Under the pieces are notes generated by a model. The model made no database searches. It worked only from the letters and a program-made list of their open reading frames with translations, and was not told the origin of the DNA. Position numbers and translations under genes: made by a program. Below, piece after piece: positions 47,232 to 56,927 of a stretch of DNA of 64,000 nt. Location: the NCBI RefSeq assembly GCF_015644585.1, contig NZ_JADOBI010000005.1, positions 248,001 through 312,000 of the forward strand, given 5' to 3'. Origin of the DNA: Rahnella laticis (GTDB taxonomy: Bacteria; Pseudomonadota; Gammaproteobacteria; Enterobacterales; Enterobacteriaceae). Within the stretch, counting starts at the first letter, position 1. Each line of letters begins with the position of its first letter.

Positions 47232-49283
47232 GTGAACCTTTCCTGGCTCGAGTGGAAAAATACGCCGTGGGGCAAAGCGACCGGCGGCCAATGGCGATAC
47301 GCATTGCGCAATTCCATCGCCATGATCCTGGCGCTGTATATCGCCTTTGAATTCCAGATGGATGAACCTTACTGGGCGCTGACGTCCGCGGCAGTCGTGA
47401 GTTTCCCCACCGTTGGCGGCGTTATCAGTAAAAGCATCGGGCGTATTATTGGCAGCCTGCTGGGTGCGGTGGGCGCAGTTTTTATCGCCGGACACTGTCT
47501 GAATGAGCCGTGGTTGTTTACGTTTTCTATCGCTGCCTGGCTGGGCGTCTGTACGTATATTTCCAACCACTATCAAAATAACGTTTCGTACGCCTTCGCG
47601 CTGGCCGGTTATACGGCGGCGATCATCGCGTTTTCGACCGTAGACGTGACCGACACAACGCAGATTTTTGATATCGCTCAGGCACGCGTCGGGGAAGTGA
47701 TCACCGGTATTTTGTGCGGCGGTTTCATGATGATGGTTTTGCCAAGCACCTCTGACGGCGACGCCCTGCTCACTTCCCTGCGAAAAATGCACACACAATT
47801 GCTGGAGCACGCGCAGTTGCTGTGGCGGGCCGAAATCAATGAGCAGATCCGTACTTCGCATGAAGGACTGATCGGGCAAATTCTGACCATGAATCTGCTG
47901 CGCATTCAGGCTGTCTGGAGCCATTACCGCCTGCGGCGCCAAAACAACGTGCTCAATTATTTGCTGCATCAGCAACTGCGCATGACCAGTTACATTTCCA
48001 GCCTGCGCCGGATGCTGCTGAACTGGCCCCATCCACCGGAAAATCTTGCCGACGTATTAACCGTTTTACTCGATGAACTCCGCAAACCGGACACGGATAA
48101 ATATAAGCTGTCGAAAATCCTTCAGTGCATTAAGCCTCATGACACCGCAGATTTTCGCCATCAGGCATTCTGGAAGCGGCTGCGTGATTTTTGCTGGCTA
48201 TATCTGCGCAGTGAACGCTGGCTGCGCCGTGTTGAAAATGCCAATACCGCAGAAGCAGAAACGCTGCAACCGCCAAAAATCAGCCATCTCGCTCAGCATA
48301 CTGACACCGTTGAAGCCGCTTATAACGGCCTGCGAACGTTCCTGTGTATTGTTATCGGATGTGCGTTCTGGATGACCACGCAATGGGATTCCGGTGCCGG
48401 TGCCGTGGCGCTGACCGCCGTCAGCTGCGTGCTTTATTCCTCAACCGCATCGCCCATCGGCAGCATCACGCTGTTAATTAAATCGCTCGGCCTGTTATTC
48501 ATTGGCTGTTTTTTACTGAAATTTGGCCTGATGGTGCAGATAGATAACTTCTGGGTGTTCTGCGCGTTCTTCCTGCCGATGCTGGTGACTATGCAGATGA
48601 TGAAGCTGCAATACAAAAAGTACGCCGGATTGTGGGGCCAGATGATCGTGTTTATGGGCTCGTTTCTTGCCGTTACAAACCCGCCCGACTTCGATTTCGG
48701 ATCGTTTATGAATGACGGCGTCGCCAAAATTGCGGGCGTCATGCTGGCGGGGATTGCGTTCCAGGTTTTACGCCCAAGTTCGGATAAACGTAAAAGCCGC
48801 CGCATTATTCGTGCACTGCGCCGGGACTTTATGGATCAGCTCAGCCGTAAACCTTCTCTGAGCCATTTCCAGTTTGAATCCCTGATTTACCACCGGATGA
48901 ATCAGCTCAATCAAAGTAAAGATCAGCTTTCGCGCACCTGGCTGCTGCGCTGGGGCGTGGTGCTGCTCAATTGCAGTCACATCGTCTGGCAGCTACGCGA
49001 ATGGGAAACAAGATCCGACCCGCTTTCTGCGGTACGTGATGTCTGTATTCATTGTCTGAAAGGCGTGATGACGGAACGTGGCGTCAGCCATGCAAATCTG
49101 GATGGTACGCTGGCTGAATTACTGCGTATGAGTGAATCACTGGCGCATCATCCTGAACCGGCGGCGCGCGATCTGGCGGGTGTCATCTGGCGTTTATATT
49201 GCTCGCTGTCCCAGCTGCAACAGGCGATTTCAACGGATGACGGCCCGGCGGATCCTGCGCTTACTGCCACAAAACCCGCCTGA
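47232..49283 (+). CDS. ydhK: YdhK, FUSC-family inner-membrane efflux protein
   Basis: A 683-residue aromatic-acid-exporter-like protein (E. coli YdhK 670) starting at GTG 47232 with AAGG upstream. Two membrane bundles (~25-170 and ~375-520) are separated by a large cytoplasmic region, the FUSC layout. [16 protein letters not shown] and [24 protein letters not shown] are near-identical to YdhK. Last gene of ydhIJK; convergent with ydhF only 20 bp away. E. coli sodC, which lies between them there, is missing. Confidence 0.93.
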   Translation: MNLSWLEWKNTPWGKATGGQWRYALRNSIAMILALYIAFEFQMDEPYWALTSAAVVSFPTVGGVISKSIGRIIGSLLGAVGAVFIAGHCLNEPWLFTFSIAAWLGVCTYISNHYQNNVSYAFALAGYTAAIIAFSTVDVTDTTQIFDIAQARVGEVITGILCGGFMMMVLPSTSDGDALLTSLRKMHTQLLEHAQLLWRAEINEQIRTSHEGLIGQILTMNLLRIQAVWSHYRLRRQNNVLNYLLHQQLRMTSYISSLRRMLLNWPHPPENLADVLTVLLDELRKPDTDKYKLSKILQCIKPHDTADFRHQAFWKRLRDFCWLYLRSERWLRRVENANTAEAETLQPPKISHLAQHTDTVEAAYNGLRTFLCIVIGCAFWMTTQWDSGAGAVALTAVSCVLYSSTASPIGSITLLIKSLGLLFIGCFLLKFGLMVQIDNFWVFCAFFLPMLVTMQMMKLQYKKYAGLWGQMIVFMGSFLAVTNPPDFDFGSFMNDGVAKIAGVMLAGIAFQVLRPSSDKRKSRRIIRALRRDFMDQLSRKPSLSHFQFESLIYHRMNQLNQSKDQLSRTWLLRWGVVLLNCSHIVWQLREWETRSDPLSAVRDVCIHCLKGVMTERGVSHANLDGTLAELLRMSESLAHHPEPAARDLAGVIWRLYCSLSQLQQAISTDDGPADPALTATKPA

Positions 49284-49303
49284 CCGTTAAGACTCAAAAC
49301 GGG

Positions 49304-50200
49304 TTACGGAACATCGTAACCCAGAGCCGCTTTACGGATGCGGAACCACTGCTGGCGCGTCATCTCAAGCGATAATGATTTCAGTGCTGACGCCACGCGT
49401 TCGATTTTGCCCGAACCGATAATTGGCAACGGCTGTGAAGGCAGGCGCATCACCCACGCATAAACCACCTGCTCAATGGTGTCTGCACCGGTTTCATTGG
49501 CCACGGCCTGAAGCTCGTCACGCAGAGGCTGGAATTCTGCCTCGCTGAACAGGCGACCGCCGCCCAGTCAGGACCACGCCATCGGTTTGATACGCAGCTG
49601 CTGGCAGAGATCTAAGGTTCCGTCGAGAATAGCGGGCTGATGAATCGGAGAAATTTCCACCTGATTGGTGACCAGTGAAAACGGCAGGCGCGACTGCAAA
49701 AGGCTGAACTGCGCTGGCGTAAAATTGGAGACACCAAAGTGTTTCACTTTGCCGCTCTTATGCAACTGCGTGAACGCTTCTGCCACTTCGTCGGCGTCCA
49801 TCAGCGGATCAGGGCGGTGGATCAGCAGTAAATCCAGAGAATCCGTATGCAGATTGCTCAGGGATTTCTCAGCGCGTTCAACGATATATTTATGATCGGT
49901 AATGTAGTGACCAATCTTGTTGTCGGGGTTTGCTCTGGTGGCGATACCGCATTTGCTCACCAGCTGCATTTTTTCGCGCAGCGACGGTTTCAGACGCAGA
50001 GCCGCGCCAAACGCCGCCTCACACTGATAATCGCCATAAATATCCGCATGATCGGCGGTCGTGATACCCAGCTCGATATGCTGCTCCATAAACGCCAGAA
50101 CCTGCTGCTGCGTCATATTCCATTCCATCAGACGCCAGTAACCGCAAATCAGTTTTGAAAAAACCGGGCCTTGCGGCGAAATCGAAGTGCGTGCTTCCAT
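49304..50200 (-). pseudogene. ydhF: YdhF aldo/keto reductase, interrupted by an in-frame TGA
   Basis: The reading frame is otherwise full length (298 codons, as E. coli YdhF) and conserved on both sides. The N-terminal part (to 49571) has DHADIYGDYQCE (catalytic Asp and Tyr), SKCG and LLIHRPDP. The C-terminal part keeps LPIIGSGKIERV and the ending RIRKAALGYDVP. At 49570-49568 a TGA occupies the codon where E. coli has Cys in MAWSCLGGG. One base change (TGC or TGT to TGA) would explain it. The product would lose the NADPH-binding C-terminus if termination is efficient. A sequencing error is possible; selenocysteine is unlikely because that position is not catalytic. Confidence 0.85.
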
Positions 50201-50332
50201 TATGATTCCCTTAAGTTTTTCGTATTTTCAAGCGACAGAATACACAACGTCTGTGACGCTGTATTGATGCGAAGCGGAAGAATTGCAAAGAAGCAGACCG
50301 CCATCACGACCCTGACAATCCGCGTTACGTCT

Positions 50333-50572
50333 TCAGAACAGTTCGGGTTGTTCCGGCAGCGGTTCGTCCGGCTGTTTTCCGGCACGCTGCTGCCGCGCTA
50401 AACGTTGCTGACACAAGCGCAGCACATGGCGTTTTTCCGTATCAGTCATTTTTATCCAGCCAAAACGTTCTTCGCGGCTGCGCAGGCAACCACGGCAATA
50501 ACCACGTTCATCGGCCTGACAAATTCCGCGGCACGGACTGGGGATGTCGAAAAACTCAAGCTGCTGGGCCAC
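50333..50572 (-). CDS. ydhL: YdhL, DUF1289 protein
   Basis: A 79-residue protein equal in length to E. coli YdhL. Four cysteines in PCRGICQADERGYCRGCLRS probably bind a metal, and GWIKMTDTEKRHVL is the DUF1289 helix. No function is established. It is about 130 bp upstream of ydhF on the same strand. Confidence 0.9.
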   Translation of the reverse strand: MAQQLEFFDIPSPCRGICQADERGYCRGCLRSREERFGWIKMTDTEKRHVLRLCQQRLARQQRAGKQPDEPLPEQPELF

Positions 50573-50974
50573 ACGCCCTCCGCAAATAACGGTGAACTTT
50601 TATTCAAGACGTTTTCCCGCCATCCCGCAAGATGATTTATCGCCCGATGTCTCAATCTTCAAATATCTGCAACACGGCGCTGCTACCTTACGCGTGGCTG
50701 TTTATTCTGTCTGAAAACAGCCCTACTGTTTCCCCGACATCAATAAGAAAACAGATGTTTGCCCTCACCTCAGCCGGCACCCGCCGGCTCTTTTTTCTTC
50801 ATTTCTCGCCCACACAGTGATACTACGCAGGGTAAGTTTTTTCGAAAAGGCACCGTGCGCGTAGTCACAAGCGCCCCGGATACGATAGAAAGAGCCATGA
50901 ATAAACGGTCGTATGCGGGGAGTTCGCTCCATAATGTCATACCGATCAATCCCATAATTTCGGAGTTACTCAAA
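50573..50974 (+). promoter_or_regulatory. nemA upstream region lacking nemR, with an internal terminator
   Basis: E. coli has nemR between ydhL and nemA; none is present in this 400-bp gap. It contains a hairpin GGCTGTTT/AAACAGCC (50696-50722) and a strong plus-strand terminator (50772-50796). These could belong to a small RNA or to a nemA attenuator. No convincing promoter or ORF was fixed. Confidence 0.45.
50772..50796 (+). terminator. Orphan intrinsic terminator upstream of nemA
   Basis: AGCCGGC (50772-50778), loop ACCC, GCCGGCT (50783-50789), then C and six T. The nearest gene upstream is on the other strand, so this must end a non-coding or leader transcript. Confidence 0.8.
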
Positions 50975-52066
50975 ATGACTAAGCTTTTCACCCCTCTTGT
51001 TGTTGGTAAAAACACCCTGCCAAACCGCGTGTTTATGGCGCCACTGACCCGTCTGCGCAGCATTGAACCGGGTGATATCCCGACGCCGCTGATGGGTGAA
51101 TATTACGCACAACGCCACAGCTCCGGCCTCATCATCACCGAAGCGACACAAGTTTCCTTCCAGGCGAAAGGTTATGCGGGCGCACCCGGCCTGCATACGC
51201 CGGAACAGGTTGCGGCCTGGAAAAAAATTGTTGCCGGCGTGCATCAGAAAAACGGCCACATCGCCGTACAGCTTTGGCACACCGGCCGGATTTCGCACAA
51301 CAGCGTTCAGCCGGACAACCAGACGCCGGTCGCGCCCTCAGCGGTCAATCCCAATACGCGCACCAGCCTGCGTGATGAGCAAGGCCACGCCATTCGCGTC
51401 GATTGCCCGACACCGCGCGCGCTTGAGCTGAGTGAAATCCCAGGCATCGTGAATGATTTCCGTCACGCGGCAGCCTGTTCAGCAGAAGCCGGTTTCGATT
51501 ACATCGAACTGCACGCGGCGCACGGTTATCTGTTGCACCAGTTCATGTCTCCGGCCTCTAACCTGCGCGAAGACCAGTACGGCGGCAGCATTGTAAACCG
51601 CACACGTCTGACTCTCGAAGTGGTAGACGCCGCCATTGACGCCATCGGTGCTGATCGCGTCGGTATCCGTATTTCCCCGATGGGCCCGTTCAACGGCCTG
51701 GACAACGGCCAGGATCAGGAAGAAGCGGCAATCTATCTGCTGGATGAACTGAACAAACGTAAACTGGCCTACCTGCACATTTCAGAACCTGACTGGGCGG
51801 GCGGCAAACCTTACACCACAGAATTCCGCGAAGTGATCCGCGCGCATTATCAGGGCGTGATTGTCGGTGCTGGCGCGTATACCGCAGAGAAAGGCGAAGA
51901 GCTGATCGAAAAAGGGTATATCGATGCCGTGGCGTTTGGCCGCAGCTACATCGCCAACCCGGATCTGGTCGAGCGCCTGAAATCACATGCTCCACTCAAT
52001 GAACCAAAACCTGAAACCTTCTACGGCGGCGGTGCTCAGGGCTATACCGATTACCCAACGCTGTAA
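50975..52066 (+). CDS. nemA: N-ethylmaleimide reductase NemA (Old Yellow Enzyme family)
   Basis: A 363-residue FMN enzyme (E. coli 365). The start is ATG 50975 (protein [26 protein letters not shown]) with GGAG upstream; the frame extends to 50759 without similarity. WHTGRISH, the substrate-binding His pair in [13 protein letters not shown], and the ending [15 protein letters not shown] are conserved. It reduces electrophilic alkenes and nitro-compounds with NADPH. In E. coli it forms nemRA-gloA; here nemR is absent and a terminator separates it from gloA. Confidence 0.95.
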   Translation: MTKLFTPLVVGKNTLPNRVFMAPLTRLRSIEPGDIPTPLMGEYYAQRHSSGLIITEATQVSFQAKGYAGAPGLHTPEQVAAWKKIVAGVHQKNGHIAVQLWHTGRISHNSVQPDNQTPVAPSAVNPNTRTSLRDEQGHAIRVDCPTPRALELSEIPGIVNDFRHAAACSAEAGFDYIELHAAHGYLLHQFMSPASNLREDQYGGSIVNRTRLTLEVVDAAIDAIGADRVGIRISPMGPFNGLDNGQDQEEAAIYLLDELNKRKLAYLHISEPDWAGGKPYTTEFREVIRAHYQGVIVGAGAYTAEKGEELIEKGYIDAVAFGRSYIANPDLVERLKSHAPLNEPKPETFYGGGAQGYTDYPTL

Positions 52067-52093
52067 TCAATAATAAATTTTTACGCCTTCTTT

Positions 52094-52128
52094 GCGGCAG
52101 CCGATGCCCTCCGGTTGCCGCTTTTTTT
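52094..52128 (+). terminator. Terminator of nemA
   Basis: GCGGCAGCC (52094-52102) pairs with GGTTGCCGC (52113-52121) with one G-T pair, followed by seven T. Confidence 0.88.
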
Positions 52129-52228
52129 GGTTAGTCATTCAGCAACTGATTGCCGTTTTACGGACAAAACGGTCACTATCAGTTAGGCTTGAAATAATAA
52201 TCATCATCCTGCAAATAAAGAGGAAATT

Positions 52229-52636
52229 ATGCGTTTACTCCATACCATGCTTCGCGTCGGCGATCTGCCACGTTCAATCAGCTTTTATACTGACGTTTTA
52301 GGCATGCGCCTGCTGCGTTCCAGCGAAAATACAGAGTATAAATATTCACTGGCTTTCGTGGGTTACACCGAAGAAAGTGAAGGCGCCGTGATCGAGCTGA
52401 CCTACAACTGGGGCGTAGACAGCTACGACATCGGTACCGCATATGGTCACATCGCGCTGGGCGTTGATAACGTGGCGCAAACCTGCGAAGACATCCGCAA
52501 TGCGGGCGGTAAAGTGACACGTGAAGCAGGCCCGGTTAAAGGCGGTTCAACCATCATCGCGTTCGTGGAAGATCCGGATGGCTACAAAATTGAGCTGATC
52601 GAATCCAAACATGCCGGTCAGGGTCTGGGAAATTAA
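52229..52636 (+). CDS. gloA: Glyoxalase I (lactoylglutathione lyase)
   Basis: A 135-residue protein, same length as E. coli GloA, a nickel-dependent lyase that converts the methylglyoxal-glutathione hemithioacetal to S-lactoylglutathione. His5 (MRLLHTML), Glu56 (VIELTYNW), His74 (YGHIALGVD) and Glu122 (IELIES) supply the metal ligands. GAGG precedes ATG. Own terminator downstream. Confidence 0.97.
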   Translation: MRLLHTMLRVGDLPRSISFYTDVLGMRLLRSSENTEYKYSLAFVGYTEESEGAVIELTYNWGVDSYDIGTAYGHIALGVDNVAQTCEDIRNAGGKVTREAGPVKGGSTIIAFVEDPDGYKIELIESKHAGQGLGN

Positions 52637-52668
52637 TCCTTTGCAATAAAGGCATTAACCACGGACAG

Positions 52669-52691
52669 GGGCGCTGATGCGCCCTTTTTTA
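52669..52691 (+). terminator. Terminator of gloA
   Basis: GGGCGC (52669-52674), loop TGAT, GCGCCC (52679-52684), then six T. Confidence 0.88.
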
Positions 52692-52772
52692 TTGCCAATT
52701 TCTCCGTGCCCCTGCAACGGGTGACAAAATTTGTCATAATGCGCGCTGAATTCGATAAAGATTAAGAAGCTA

Positions 52773-53456
52773 ATGGCCGAGAATAGTGACATTAACGCCC
52801 TGAAAGGTCGTTTTCGTGGTTTTTATCCCGTGGTGATTGATGTGGAAACCGCCGGATTTAATGCCAAAACTGATGCGCTGCTGGAAATTGCCGCAATCAC
52901 GCTGAAAATGGATGAGGACGGCTGGCTGCAAAGCGACGAGACCGTGCATTTCCACGTTGAGCCTTTCGAAGGCTCGGTGCTGGTGCCGGAAGCTTTGGCT
53001 TTTAACGGTATCGATCCGACCAACCCTTTGCGCGGTGCGGTCAGCGAATACGAAGCGCTGCATGAGATTTTCAAAGTTATCCGCAAAGGGATGAAAGAGC
53101 AGAACTGCAACCGGGCGATTATCGTGGCGCATAACGCCAATTTCGACCACAGTTTCCTGATGGCCGCAGCCGAACGCGCGGGGCTAAAACGCAATCCTTT
53201 CCATCCGTTTGCCACCTTTGATACCGCCGCGTTAAGCGGGCTGGTGCTCGGGCAAACCGTGCTGGCGAAGGCCTGTATCAGCGCCGGTATTGTGTTTGAC
53301 AGCAGTCAGGCACACTCCGCCCTGTACGACACTGAACGCACAGCAGAACTGTTCTGCGAGCTGGTGAATCGCTGGAAACGTCTCGGCGGCTGGCCGCTGG
53401 CACTTTCTGCGGATGAAAACGAAGCGGAAGAAGCGCCGGAAGAGAATCAGCAATAA
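52773..53456 (+). CDS. rnt: Ribonuclease T
   Basis: A 227-residue DEDDh exonuclease (E. coli 215) that trims 3' ends of tRNA and other stable RNAs. The motifs are [13 protein letters not shown] (Asp, Glu), [11 protein letters not shown] (Asp) and [14 protein letters not shown] (His, Asp). The C-terminal ~12 residues are an acidic extension. E. coli has lhr directly downstream; here it is absent and a terminator follows. Confidence 0.96.
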   Translation: MAENSDINALKGRFRGFYPVVIDVETAGFNAKTDALLEIAAITLKMDEDGWLQSDETVHFHVEPFEGSVLVPEALAFNGIDPTNPLRGAVSEYEALHEIFKVIRKGMKEQNCNRAIIVAHNANFDHSFLMAAAERAGLKRNPFHPFATFDTAALSGLVLGQTVLAKACISAGIVFDSSQAHSALYDTERTAELFCELVNRWKRLGGWPLALSADENEAEEAPEENQQ

Positions 53457-53492
53457 TTTTCGCGGCTTTCATGCGGTCGAAAGGACAAATAC

Positions 53493-53521
53493 AAAGAGCG
53501 ACATAATGTCGCTCTTTTTTT
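53493..53521. terminator. Terminator between rnt and grxD
   Basis: AGAGCGACA (53495-53503) pairs with TGTCGCTCT (53507-53515), with an A-run on the left and seven T on the right; convergent genes share it. Confidence 0.88.
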
Positions 53522-53568
53522 ACCGGTAACCCCGGGTCAGGCTGCCGGTACTTCTGAATCGCCCTGAA

Positions 53569-53910
53569 TTACTCTTCAGAGGATTTGTATTTCTCAGCCG
53601 TTTCTTTGATCAGCTGTTGCAGTTCACCGCGCTGGAACATCTCAACCACGATGTCGCAGCCGCCAACCAGCTCACCATCAACCCACAGCTGCGGGAACGT
53701 TGGCCAGTTTGCAAATTTTGGCATCTCAGCACGGATATCCGGGTTCTGCAGGATATCAACGTAAGCGAAACGCTCGCCGCACGCAGACAGCGCCTGAACG
53801 GCCTGTGCAGAGAAACCGCAGCTTGGCAATTTTGGAGAACCTTTCATGTACAGCAGAATCGGGTTTTCAGAAACTTGCTTCTGAATTTTTTCAATCGTTG
53901 GAGTGGTCAT
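53569..53910 (-). CDS. grxD: Monothiol glutaredoxin GrxD
   Basis: A 113-residue CGFS-type glutaredoxin (E. coli 115): KLPSCGFSAQ with active Cys30 and YVDILQNPDIRAEMPKFANWPTFPQLWVDGELVGG. It binds a glutathione-ligated 2Fe-2S cluster, often with BolA, and takes part in iron-sulfur trafficking. Start at ATG 53910 with AGGAAG upstream; the frame extends to 53949. Confidence 0.97.
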   Translation of the reverse strand: MTTPTIEKIQKQVSENPILLYMKGSPKLPSCGFSAQAVQALSACGERFAYVDILQNPDIRAEMPKFANWPTFPQLWVDGELVGGCDIVVEMFQRGELQQLIKETAEKYKSSEE

Positions 53911-54373
53911 TTCTTGCTTCCTCAAGCCGGTACAGGCTGTCACGGTCATTACTCTTCACGCGCAGCACACAGAGACGGTGCGCAATCACAATGCTTTCTA
54001 TTGTAACGATGGCTGCCACCAGATAAAAACGCCAATTTTTGTGTGGTCTTTCTCAATACTGGCATTTTCCTAAACAATCTTCAGCGCTTGCGTTCAGGCT
54101 CACATATTTAAAGATTCATCGAGAATAACATTTTTGCCGTTCCACGATAATGTCAGATTTGCAAAATCCCATTCTTTAACTTAAATAATAACATGATGAA
54201 AAGTGGTTATTTTTTTGACTAAAAATGGCGGTTATTTCGACATAAAAAAAGCTATTAACTTTTTCTCACAATATGATCTAGAATCGAGGCAATTCGTGCT
54301 TTTTTGTCTCGTTCTTTTAGGCAATACTCTGACATCCCTGATGTTTAATCCTACCACTCATGGTAACGAAGCT
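53911..54373. other. Divergent grxD/mepH intergenic region
   Basis: About 460 bp, very AT-rich from 54120 to 54290. GGTTATTT occurs at 54205-54212 and 54230-54237, 25 bp apart. The region must hold both promoters; no further gene was recognised. The mepH frame is open from 54203 but that part does not look like protein of the family. Confidence 0.4.
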
Positions 54374-55276
54374 ATGCGCTTACTGTTCACGCTTTTTGTG
54401 CTGCTCTTTACCCAGCTGTTTCTGAATATGGCTCATGCGTCGCCACAGACTCGTGTTGCGGCCGACCAGCGAAAGAGTCATGTCAACCAGGTCACGCCTG
54501 AAGAACGCCGAAAGCGAAAAACGGCAGCCGCGAAAACCAGCAAGAAAACCAAAGTCGCGCCGGTTTCAGAACCTAAAACTCAGGAAAAAAATTCGAAGAA
54601 GAAAGTCAAAAGCACCGAACTGGTTAAGCGAAAGACGTCTTCTGAAAAAACAGTAAAAACGACGCGGGCCGAGAGTAAAAAAGAAAAAACACTCAAGACA
54701 ACCCGGGCCGAAGCGAAAGCAGAGAAAGAAACGAAAACCCGCTCTCTCGCTAAAAACAGCAGTGAAAAGGCCAGTAAAAAAGAAGCGTATGGCCGCCACC
54801 GCAAAGGCAAAAAGTTACGTGAAGAAGACAGTAAACCGATAACGCTCAGCGCAACACACAAGAAACGTTATCAGCACGCACAACAAACCGCGATGACGAA
54901 GCTGATGCACCAGGTCGGCAAACCTTACCGCTGGGGCGGAACGTCACCGAATACAGGTTTCGATTGCAGCGGACTGGTTTACTACGCATACAAAGATTTG
55001 ATCCGTATTAAAATGCCCCGCACAGCGAATGAAATGTACCACTTGCGCGATGCGGCTCCGGTCAAACGGGGTGAATTAGAATCCGGCGATCTGGTGTTCT
55101 TCCGGATTAATAACCGCGGCGCCGCAGACCATGTCGGTGTTTACGTAGGAAACGGGAAGTTTATCCAGTCACCGCGCACCGGCGAAGACATTAAGATCAC
55201 CTCACTGGGTGACGATTACTGGCAAGATCATTATGTAGGCGCACGTCGGGTAATGACCCCTAAGACGATCCGATAA
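54374..55276 (+). CDS. mepH: MepH (YdhO), NlpC/P60 murein DD-endopeptidase
   Basis: A 300-residue periplasmic enzyme that cuts peptidoglycan cross-links for wall growth (E. coli 271). The start is ATG 54374 (protein MRLLFTLFVLLFTQLF), giving a signal peptide. Residues ~30-155 are a Lys/Arg/Ser/Thr-rich low-complexity linker, longer than in E. coli. The C-terminal NlpC/P60 domain has Cys198 (TGFDCSGLVYYAYK), His253 (ADHVGVYVGNGKF) and Gln265 region. E. coli sodB, the next gene there, is missing here. Confidence 0.92.
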   Translation: MRLLFTLFVLLFTQLFLNMAHASPQTRVAADQRKSHVNQVTPEERRKRKTAAAKTSKKTKVAPVSEPKTQEKNSKKKVKSTELVKRKTSSEKTVKTTRAESKKEKTLKTTRAEAKAEKETKTRSLAKNSSEKASKKEAYGRHRKGKKLREEDSKPITLSATHKKRYQHAQQTAMTKLMHQVGKPYRWGGTSPNTGFDCSGLVYYAYKDLIRIKMPRTANEMYHLRDAAPVKRGELESGDLVFFRINNRGAADHVGVYVGNGKFIQSPRTGEDIKITSLGDDYWQDHYVGARRVMTPKTIR

Positions 55277-55384
55277 TAAACAATTCGTTAAGTCTGAAGT
55301 TTCGCTAATCAGCCATTGAATAGCATTTAACGAAGAGTTTCTGCAGGGAAGAGTATCGGCGGAATGGGTGACTGCGTAAAATTG

Positions 55385-55422
55385 AAAAGGGCGATTCCTG
55401 TTATAGGTAATCGCCCTTTTTT
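55385..55422. terminator. Terminator between mepH and ynhF
   Basis: AAAGGGCGATT (55386-55396) pairs with AATCGCCCTTT (55409-55419) across a 12-base loop, followed by further T. The left A-run also suits the opposite-strand ynhF transcript. Confidence 0.85.
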
Positions 55423-55441
55423 ATTGCGGCTTACACGCAAA

Positions 55442-55531
55442 TCAGTTCATCACTGCGGTGAAGCTGAAAGCAATAATCACGAGCAAAGCGCAGACCGTAG
55501 TGATCAAAGAAAATTTCAGGTTGCTGTCCAT
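55442..55531 (-). CDS. ynhF: YnhF, 29-residue membrane microprotein
   Basis: Translating the minus strand from ATG 55531 gives 29 residues, MDSNLKFSLITTVCALLVII continuing into AFSFTAVMN, with a single hydrophobic helix. E. coli YnhF has 29 residues, the same DLKFSLVTT-like start, and lies next to purR, so both length and place agree. AAGGGGG precedes the ATG. YnhF is a stress-related small inner-membrane protein of unknown role. Confidence 0.88.
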   Translation of the reverse strand: MDSNLKFSLITTVCALLVIIAFSFTAVMN

Positions 55532-55802
55532 CAAACCCCCTTACGGATCAAATTGTGGCGTTCGTTTAGCCACACTAAATGTGTGCCAACGCATTTTCTC
55601 ACAATTCGCATTTAAAATCTTGTGCTGAATGACAACAGGTTCATGACAATTTTACTTCCACTTTCCTGCATTATAAGTGAAAATTGTCGGTTACCACGCC
55701 TGTGTGCCGGTCGATTTCACCCGAGAGCATTTCACGCCTCACTCTGAATAATCCACCCAACGATTTCACTGCCCTTTTCGAAGTCAGCAGATAAATCCAC
55801 GC

Positions 55803-55818
55803 AAGCAAACGATTAACA
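55803..55818. promoter_or_regulatory. PurR operator (autoregulatory)
   Basis: AAGCAAACGATTAACA resembles the PurR box ACGCAAACGTTTNCNT, with the CAAACG core exact and a weaker right half. It lies about 50 bp before purR ATG, as expected for autoregulation. Confidence 0.55.
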
Positions 55819-55864
55819 TAATGCTAACGTGCTGAAACACGTGAGCACAGGAGTCATTTTTTAC

Positions 55865-56890
55865 ATGGCAACGATTAAAGATGTCGCAAAGCGCGCTGGC
55901 GTTTCCACCACAACCGTGTCGCACGTCATCAATAAAACCCGTTTCGTCGCCGAAGAAACCCGAGCCGCGGTTCTCCTTGCAATCAAAGAGTTGCACTATT
56001 CTCCCAGCGCCGTGGCACGCAGCCTCAAGGTCAATAACACCAAAACTATCGGTCTGCTGGCAACGTCCAGTGAAGCGCCCTACTTCGCCGAAGTGATTGA
56101 GGCCGTGGAAAACAGCTGTTTCTCAAAAGGCTATACGCTGATTTTGTGTAACTCGCACAATAATCTGGAGAAGCAACAGGCCTACCTGCAAATGCTGGCG
56201 CAAAAGCGCGTCGACGGTTTACTGGTGATGTGCGCGGAATATCCGGACGAATTGCTGAACATGCTTGAAGAATACCGCTCCATCCCGATGGTTGTGATGG
56301 ACTGGGGCGAAGCGCGTAAGAATTTCACCGACAGCATTATCGATAACGCGTTCGAAGGCGGTTATATGGCCGGACGTTATCTGATTGAACGTGGTCATCG
56401 TGATATCGGCGTGATCCCGGGGCAGCTGGCGCGAAACACCGGCGGCGGCCGCTTCCAGGGCTTTGTGAAAGCACTGACAGAAGCCAATATTCCTCTTCGT
56501 GAAGAATGGGTCGTTCAGGGCGACTTTGAGCCGGAATCGGGCTATCAGGCCATGCACAAAATTCTGATGCAGAAAAACCGTCCGACGGCCGTATTCTGTG
56601 GCGGCGACGTGATGGCAATGGGCGCAATTTGTGCCGCCGATGAACTGGGCCTGCGCGTACCGCAGGATATTTCCGTGATTGGCTATGACAACGTGCGTAA
56701 TGCGCGCTATTTCTCGCCGGCACTGACGACAGTTCATCAGCCAAAAGAACGTCTGGGCGAAATGGCCTTTACCATGCTGCTGGACAGAATTATCAGCAAA
56801 CGCGAAGAATCGCAGACCATTGAAGTGCATCCGAAACTGGTTGAGCGCCGTTCCGTGGCCGACGGCCCGTACCGCGATTACCGCCGTTAA
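55865..56890 (+). CDS. purR: PurR, LacI-family purine repressor
   Basis: A 341-residue protein equal in length to E. coli PurR. Helix-turn-helix [27 protein letters not shown] and the hinge helix [12 protein letters not shown] are followed by a periplasmic-binding-protein-like domain that takes hypoxanthine or guanine as co-repressor. It represses de novo purine genes. Start at ATG 55865; the frame runs from 55829. punR and punC follow. Confidence 0.97.
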   Translation: MATIKDVAKRAGVSTTTVSHVINKTRFVAEETRAAVLLAIKELHYSPSAVARSLKVNNTKTIGLLATSSEAPYFAEVIEAVENSCFSKGYTLILCNSHNNLEKQQAYLQMLAQKRVDGLLVMCAEYPDELLNMLEEYRSIPMVVMDWGEARKNFTDSIIDNAFEGGYMAGRYLIERGHRDIGVIPGQLARNTGGGRFQGFVKALTEANIPLREEWVVQGDFEPESGYQAMHKILMQKNRPTAVFCGGDVMAMGAICAADELGLRVPQDISVIGYDNVRNARYFSPALTTVHQPKERLGEMAFTMLLDRIISKREESQTIEVHPKLVERRSVADGPYRDYRR

Positions 56891-56901
56891 CTTTCAATAA
56901 C

Positions 56902-56926
56902 CGCCTGTGCCGCAGGCGTTTTTTTT
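56902..56926 (+). terminator. Terminator of purR
   Basis: CGCCTG (56902-56907), loop TGCCG, CAGGCG (56913-56918), then eight T. Confidence 0.88.
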
Positions 56927-56927
56927 G

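Noticed and set aside
49560..49600. Selenocysteine insertion at the ydhF TGA
   Set aside because: The codon replaces Cys in homologs, but that residue is outside the aldo/keto reductase catalytic tetrad (many relatives have Pro there) and no convincing bacterial SECIS hairpin with a GGU-type loop follows. A recent nonsense change or error is simpler.
50759..50974. N-terminal extension of NemA
   Set aside because: The frame is open upstream of ATG 50975, but it runs through the intrinsic terminator and has no similarity to the family.
54203..54373. 57-residue N-terminal extension of MepH
   Set aside because: The extension lies in very AT-rich DNA, would bury the signal peptide, and has no homolog; ATG 54374 gives a normal exported enzyme.
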